From Opitutaceae bacterium (GTDB lineage: Bacteria; Verrucomicrobiota; Verrucomicrobiia; Opitutales; Opitutaceae), in contig SXZN01000160.1 in assembly GCA_005787865.1 (NCBI GenBank), positions 1 to 10,144 of the forward strand: a DNA stretch of 10,144 bases, written 5' to 3'. A model generated the notes under the pieces. It searched no databases. It had not been told where the DNA came from and saw only the letters and a list, made by a program, of their open reading frames with translations. Shown one piece after another: positions 6,905 to 10,144 of this stretch. Both the position numbers and the translations under genes were made by a program. Numbering within the stretch: the stretch's first letter is position 1; the number at the start of each line of letters is the position of its first letter.

Positions 6905-9754
6905 ATGAACGCGGCCACGCACATTCATATTAAAGGAGCCCGCGAACATAATCTGCGGAACTTAGAACTTCGGATTCCCCGCGGGAAACTGGTCGTCTTG
7001 ACGGGGCCGAGTGGTTCAGGAAAGTCATCGTTGGCGTTTGATACAATTTATGCGGAGGGCTACCGGAAATATATGGAAAGCCTGTCCGCTTCGGCGCGCC
7101 AGTTGCTGGAACAGCTCAAGCGACCGGATGTCGATTTTATTCACGGACTTTCCCCGGTTCTCGCGATCGAACAACGCACGGGCGGTGGCTCTCCGCGCAG
7201 TACGGTTGCCACCGTCACGGAAGTGGCCGATTACGCGCGCTTACTCTGGGCATTCTGCGGTGAACCCCGTTGTCCTAAGGACGGGGGGCAGGTTCAGAAA
7301 CGCTCACTGGACGATTGTGTGACCCAATTATTTCAGTCGGCCCCGGGCGAGCGCGCCATCCTGCTCGCGGCTTGGATGACGGCCAAACCCTCTGTCCTGC
7401 GCGAGGAATTACCCCGGCTTAGCCAACGCGGCTTTCAGCGGGTGCGCATTGCGGGCGTGATTTATCCTCTGGAGGACTGGCCCCTTGGGGTAAACGGTTC
7501 GGCTGAGCTCACCGTGGAGTTGGTGGTGGATCGGGTCGTCATCACCGCCGATCAACGCAGCCGTTTAGCTGATTCTCTGGAGCTGGCTTTCCGCGAGGGG
7601 CAGAATCGGGTCAAAGTGCTGGTGCAAAAAACGGCCGAGGATACTTGGCGGGAAATCCCGCTGAGCCAGAATTTAAGCTGCTCGATTTGTGGCGATATCT
7701 TTGAACTACTTTCGCCGCGGCATTTTTCATTTAATCATCGTGAAGGCGCTTGTTCAGATTGTGGCGGTCTCGGTCGCAAACTCGCGTTCAGCGATGAATT
7801 AATTGTTCCCCAACCGCAAAAATCAGTGCGGGCGGGAGCCATCAAGCCTTGGCGGATTGGCGGTCGCAATCTCATCATTCGACATAGCTCGATCCTGAAA
7901 CAATTAGCCGAGCAATTGCCGTTTGATCCTGAGTTACCCTGGCAGGATTTACCGGCGCCAATTAAAAAAATGATTTTGCACGGCGCCGGCGAGCGCTTGT
8001 TTAGTTTTCGCTTACGGCGTACGCAGAAAGCTGAATTGAAACCATTTCTTGGGGTAATCGCGCTGCTGGAAGCCGGGCGACGGGAATCGCGCAGCGACGG
8101 TTACCGTGCTCGCTTGGCCACCTTTATGGGCAGTGCGGATTGTCCTTCCTGTCACGGTTGGAGACTTAATGCGCGCAGCGCGGCGGTGCAATTGGCGGGC
8201 CGAAGCTTTGTGGAATTCATGGCCATGGACATCCAAAGGGCCTATGAATTTATGCAAGGCCTGGCCGCCGTATTACCCCGCACCGAAGCGGTCGCCGAAG
8301 TCGTGGCCGCAGTGGAACAGCGTTTGCGCTTTTTGAATGAAACGGGCCTAGGCTATTTAACTCTCGAGCGAGAATATGCGACTCTATCGGGCGGTGAAGC
8401 CCAGCGCGTTCGGCTAGCCACGCAATTGGGGATGGGGCTCGTCGGAGTCATCTACGTGCTGGATGAGCCGAGCATCGGGCTGCATCCGCACGATAATCAG
8501 CGCTTGCTCGCCACGCTCCGGGAGCTGCGTGATCGGGGTAACACCGTCTTGGTCGTCGAACACGATGCGGACACGCTGCGGATCGCCGATGAATTAATCG
8601 AACTCGGACCGGGCGCGGGCACCGAAGGCGGTCAGATTCTATTTCAGGGCTCGCCCCAAGCCTGCGCGGAATTGCCCACGGCAAACTCACGCACCGGAGC
8701 GTATTTGGCGGAGAAGCTGAGTATTATTAAAAATGCTCAGACCAAAAAACCCGACAACCGCTGGTTAATCGTGCAAGGAGCAACCGAGCATAATCTAAAA
8801 AATATCGAAGCTCGTTTCCCCGTCGGTCTTCTCACTTGTGTCACCGGCGTATCGGGTTCCGGTAAAAGCTCACTGGTTAACGATATTTTGGCGGTTGCCG
8901 TCGCCCGCAAGCTGAACGGGGCAAAAAATCTCCCCGGTGCCCATCGTAGTTTGCGGGGGCTCGAGTTTTTTGAAAAAGCCGTCGTGGTCGATCAAGCGCC
9001 GATCGGAAGAAGCCCTCGCTCTAATCCGGCGAGCTTCGTCGGGTTGTTGGATTTGCTCCGCGAACTTTTCGCTAAATTACCGCTGGCGAAAGTCCGCGGC
9101 TACAAAGCGAGTCGCTTTAGTTTTAATGTGCGGGGCGGTCGTTGCGAACGTTGCCAAGGCGATGGGCAAATCAAACTTGATATGCAATTCATGGCCGACG
9201 CCTACACACCGTGCGGTAGTTGTGATGGACAGCGTTTTAATCGTGAAACACTGGAAGTGCGTTTTCATGGAAAAAATATCGCCGAGGTCCTTGCCCTCAC
9301 GGTTCGGGAAGCGCTGGAGCTTTTTCGCCCGGTGCCGCGGATTATGGAAAAATTAGCCACGCTCGATGCGGTGGGGCTGGGTTATCTGCAACTCGGACAA
9401 TCCGCGACCACGCTCTCCGGGGGGGAAGCTCAGCGCATTAAACTCTCCCTTGAACTGAGTAAGCGTGAGCAGGGTTTAACTCTTTATATCCTGGACGAAC
9501 CCACCACGGGGTTGCATTGGACCGATATCCAGCGACTGATGGATTTGCTTTTTAAGCTACGCGATGCGGGCAACACCTTGGTCGTGATCGAGCATAATTT
9601 GGATGTCATCCAAATGGCGGATTGGGTGCTGGACCTCGGGCCCAGCGGTGGCCCCGCCGGCGGCGATATAGTTTATGCGGGTGACATCGCGGGCTTGAAA
9701 AAAGCATCGGGGTCACTCACCGGCCAAGCCTTGCGGAGTGTTACTTTACGCTGA
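6905..9754 (+). CDS. uvrA: Excinuclease ABC subunit A (UvrA)
   Basis: Damage-sensing ATPase of nucleotide excision repair; a UvrA dimer finds lesions and loads UvrB. Its 949 residues are close to E. coli UvrA (940). Two ABC modules are complete: Walker A GPSGSGKSS (34-42), signature LSGGEAQR (494-501), Walker B LDEPS (519-523); then Walker A GVSGSGKSS (648-656), signature LSGGEAQR (837-844), Walker B DEP (864-866). Zinc module 1 has Cys259, 262, 283 and 286 (C-x2-C-x20-C-x2-C), and zinc module 2 has Cys747, 750, 770 and 773 (C-x2-C-x19-C-x2-C), the DNA-contacting finger. The region between Walker A1 and the first zinc module is full length, so the UvrB-binding domain (about 125-250) is present and this is not the shortened UvrA2 type. 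The stretch at 58-110 uses SASARQLLEQ and EQRTGGGSPRSTVATV where the enterobacterial protein has SAYARQ and EQKSTSHNPRSTVGTI, a lineage variant. It has no clear ribosome binding site. Its stop overlaps the next gene. Confidence 0.97.
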   Translation: MNAATHIHIKGAREHNLRNLELRIPRGKLVVLTGPSGSGKSSLAFDTIYAEGYRKYMESLSASARQLLEQLKRPDVDFIHGLSPVLAIEQRTGGGSPRSTVATVTEVADYARLLWAFCGEPRCPKDGGQVQKRSLDDCVTQLFQSAPGERAILLAAWMTAKPSVLREELPRLSQRGFQRVRIAGVIYPLEDWPLGVNGSAELTVELVVDRVVITADQRSRLADSLELAFREGQNRVKVLVQKTAEDTWREIPLSQNLSCSICGDIFELLSPRHFSFNHREGACSDCGGLGRKLAFSDELIVPQPQKSVRAGAIKPWRIGGRNLIIRHSSILKQLAEQLPFDPELPWQDLPAPIKKMILHGAGERLFSFRLRRTQKAELKPFLGVIALLEAGRRESRSDGYRARLATFMGSADCPSCHGWRLNARSAAVQLAGRSFVEFMAMDIQRAYEFMQGLAAVLPRTEAVAEVVAAVEQRLRFLNETGLGYLTLEREYATLSGGEAQRVRLATQLGMGLVGVIYVLDEPSIGLHPHDNQRLLATLRELRDRGNTVLVVEHDADTLRIADELIELGPGAGTEGGQILFQGSPQACAELPTANSRTGAYLAEKLSIIKNAQTKKPDNRWLIVQGATEHNLKNIEARFPVGLLTCVTGVSGSGKSSLVNDILAVAVARKLNGAKNLPGAHRSLRGLEFFEKAVVVDQAPIGRSPRSNPASFVGLLDLLRELFAKLPLAKVRGYKASRFSFNVRGGRCERCQGDGQIKLDMQFMADAYTPCGSCDGQRFNRETLEVRFHGKNIAEVLALTVREALELFRPVPRIMEKLATLDAVGLGYLQLGQSATTLSGGEAQRIKLSLELSKREQGLTLYILDEPTTGLHWTDIQRLMDLLFKLRDAGNTLVVIEHNLDVIQMADWVLDLGPSGGPAGGDIVYAGDIAGLKKASGSLTGQALRSVTLR

Positions 9755-10144
9755 TGTCGGACTTGCCGCTCATCGTTCACCTCGATGCGGATGCTTTTTT
9801 TGTGTCCTGCGAGCTGACTTTACAGCCGACCTTGCGTGGAAAAAAATGTGCCGTTGGTGGTCGCGAACGTGGCATCATTGCTTCCGCGAGTTACGAGGCG
9901 AGGGCTTGTGGAGTTTACACCCCCATGCCGACAAGCCAAGCGCTCAAGCTTTGCCCCGACTTGATTTTGCTCCCGCCAACCGCTGGACTATACAGTGAAA
10001 TCTCCCGGCAATTATTCGACCTCTGCGAAACGCTGACCCCGTACGTGCAGCGCAATTCGATCGATGAGGGTTATCTTGATCTTGGGCCATGTGGCTTCAC
10101 GTCCACGGCGGAAATTGAGCAACAAGTGCGCGCACTGCAGCAGC
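9754..10144 (+). CDS. dinB: Y-family DNA polymerase IV-like protein (3' end cut by window edge)
   Basis: N-terminal 130 residues of an error-prone translesion polymerase. The start ATG (9754-9756) shares its A with the uvrA stop TGA (TGATG), and there is no Shine-Dalgarno, so translation is probably coupled. The catalytic metal ligands are visible: Asp11 in HLDADAFFVS and Asp104-Glu105 in SIDEGYLDL, matching Asp8, Asp103 and Glu104 of E. coli DinB. Phe16 is the likely steric gate against ribonucleotides. The nucleotide-binding finger segment is conserved: GGRERGIIASASYEARA, then GVYTPMPTSQA. The little finger and any C-terminal beta-clamp motif lie outside the window. Pol IV is the best match among Y-family members; ImuB-like inactive relatives are excluded because the acidic triad is intact. 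The link to uvrA suggests co-expression of lesion excision and bypass. Confidence 0.93.
   Translation, partial: MSDLPLIVHLDADAFFVSCELTLQPTLRGKKCAVGGRERGIIASASYEARACGVYTPMPTSQALKLCPDLILLPPTAGLYSEISRQLFDLCETLTPYVQRNSIDEGYLDLGPCGFTSTAEIEQQVRALQQ

Noticed and set aside
8937..9356. 139-codon open frame on the plus strand
   Set aside because: It is a shifted frame inside uvrA across the conserved second zinc module; not a separate gene.
6905..9754. UvrA2-type paralogue or drug-resistance ABC protein
   Set aside because: The UvrB-binding region and both zinc modules are full length and intact, which fits canonical UvrA.

Overview
This 10.1 kb window looks like chromosomal DNA from a Gram-negative (diderm) bacterium of moderate G+C content. 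It encodes an outer-membrane beta-barrel, two Sec-exported periplasmic proteins, an RND inner-membrane transporter and housekeeping DNA repair genes. The wording of the UvrA (for example the stretches around residues 58-110) and the lack of Shine-Dalgarno sequences remind me of Verrucomicrobiota. That is an inference from memory, not something the sequence proves.

The left two thirds (1-6726) is a block of four genes read on the minus strand. In order of transcription they are a DUF1302 outer-membrane barrel (4738-6726), a DUF1329 periplasmic protein with a LolA/LolB-like fold (3360-4718), a YCF48-like Asp-box beta-propeller (2293-3276), and an RND/MMPL-type transporter (1-2291). The transporter runs off the left edge but is almost complete. 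A strong Rho-independent terminator follows the DUF1329 gene and splits the block into two pairs: barrel plus DUF1329, and propeller plus transporter. The last two genes are one base apart. These four families recur together in other bacteria. The set has one component for each envelope compartment, so the simplest reading is a trans-envelope export or trafficking system for a hydrophobic or lipidic cargo, powered by the RND pump. The cargo is not known and the sequence does not reveal it. This is the best candidate here for an under-described system.

The right third is divergently transcribed on the plus strand after a 178-base intergenic region. It holds a full-length uvrA (6905-9754), the nucleotide excision repair damage sensor. 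The gene overlaps by one base (TGATG) the start of a Y-family DNA polymerase gene (dinB-like, 9754 onward), which is cut by the right edge. This pair joins lesion excision to lesion bypass in one transcript.

I see no RNA genes, CRISPR arrays, insertion sequences or long repeats. No gene-free stretch exceeds 300 bases. All six genes lack an obvious AGGAGG-type ribosome binding site.
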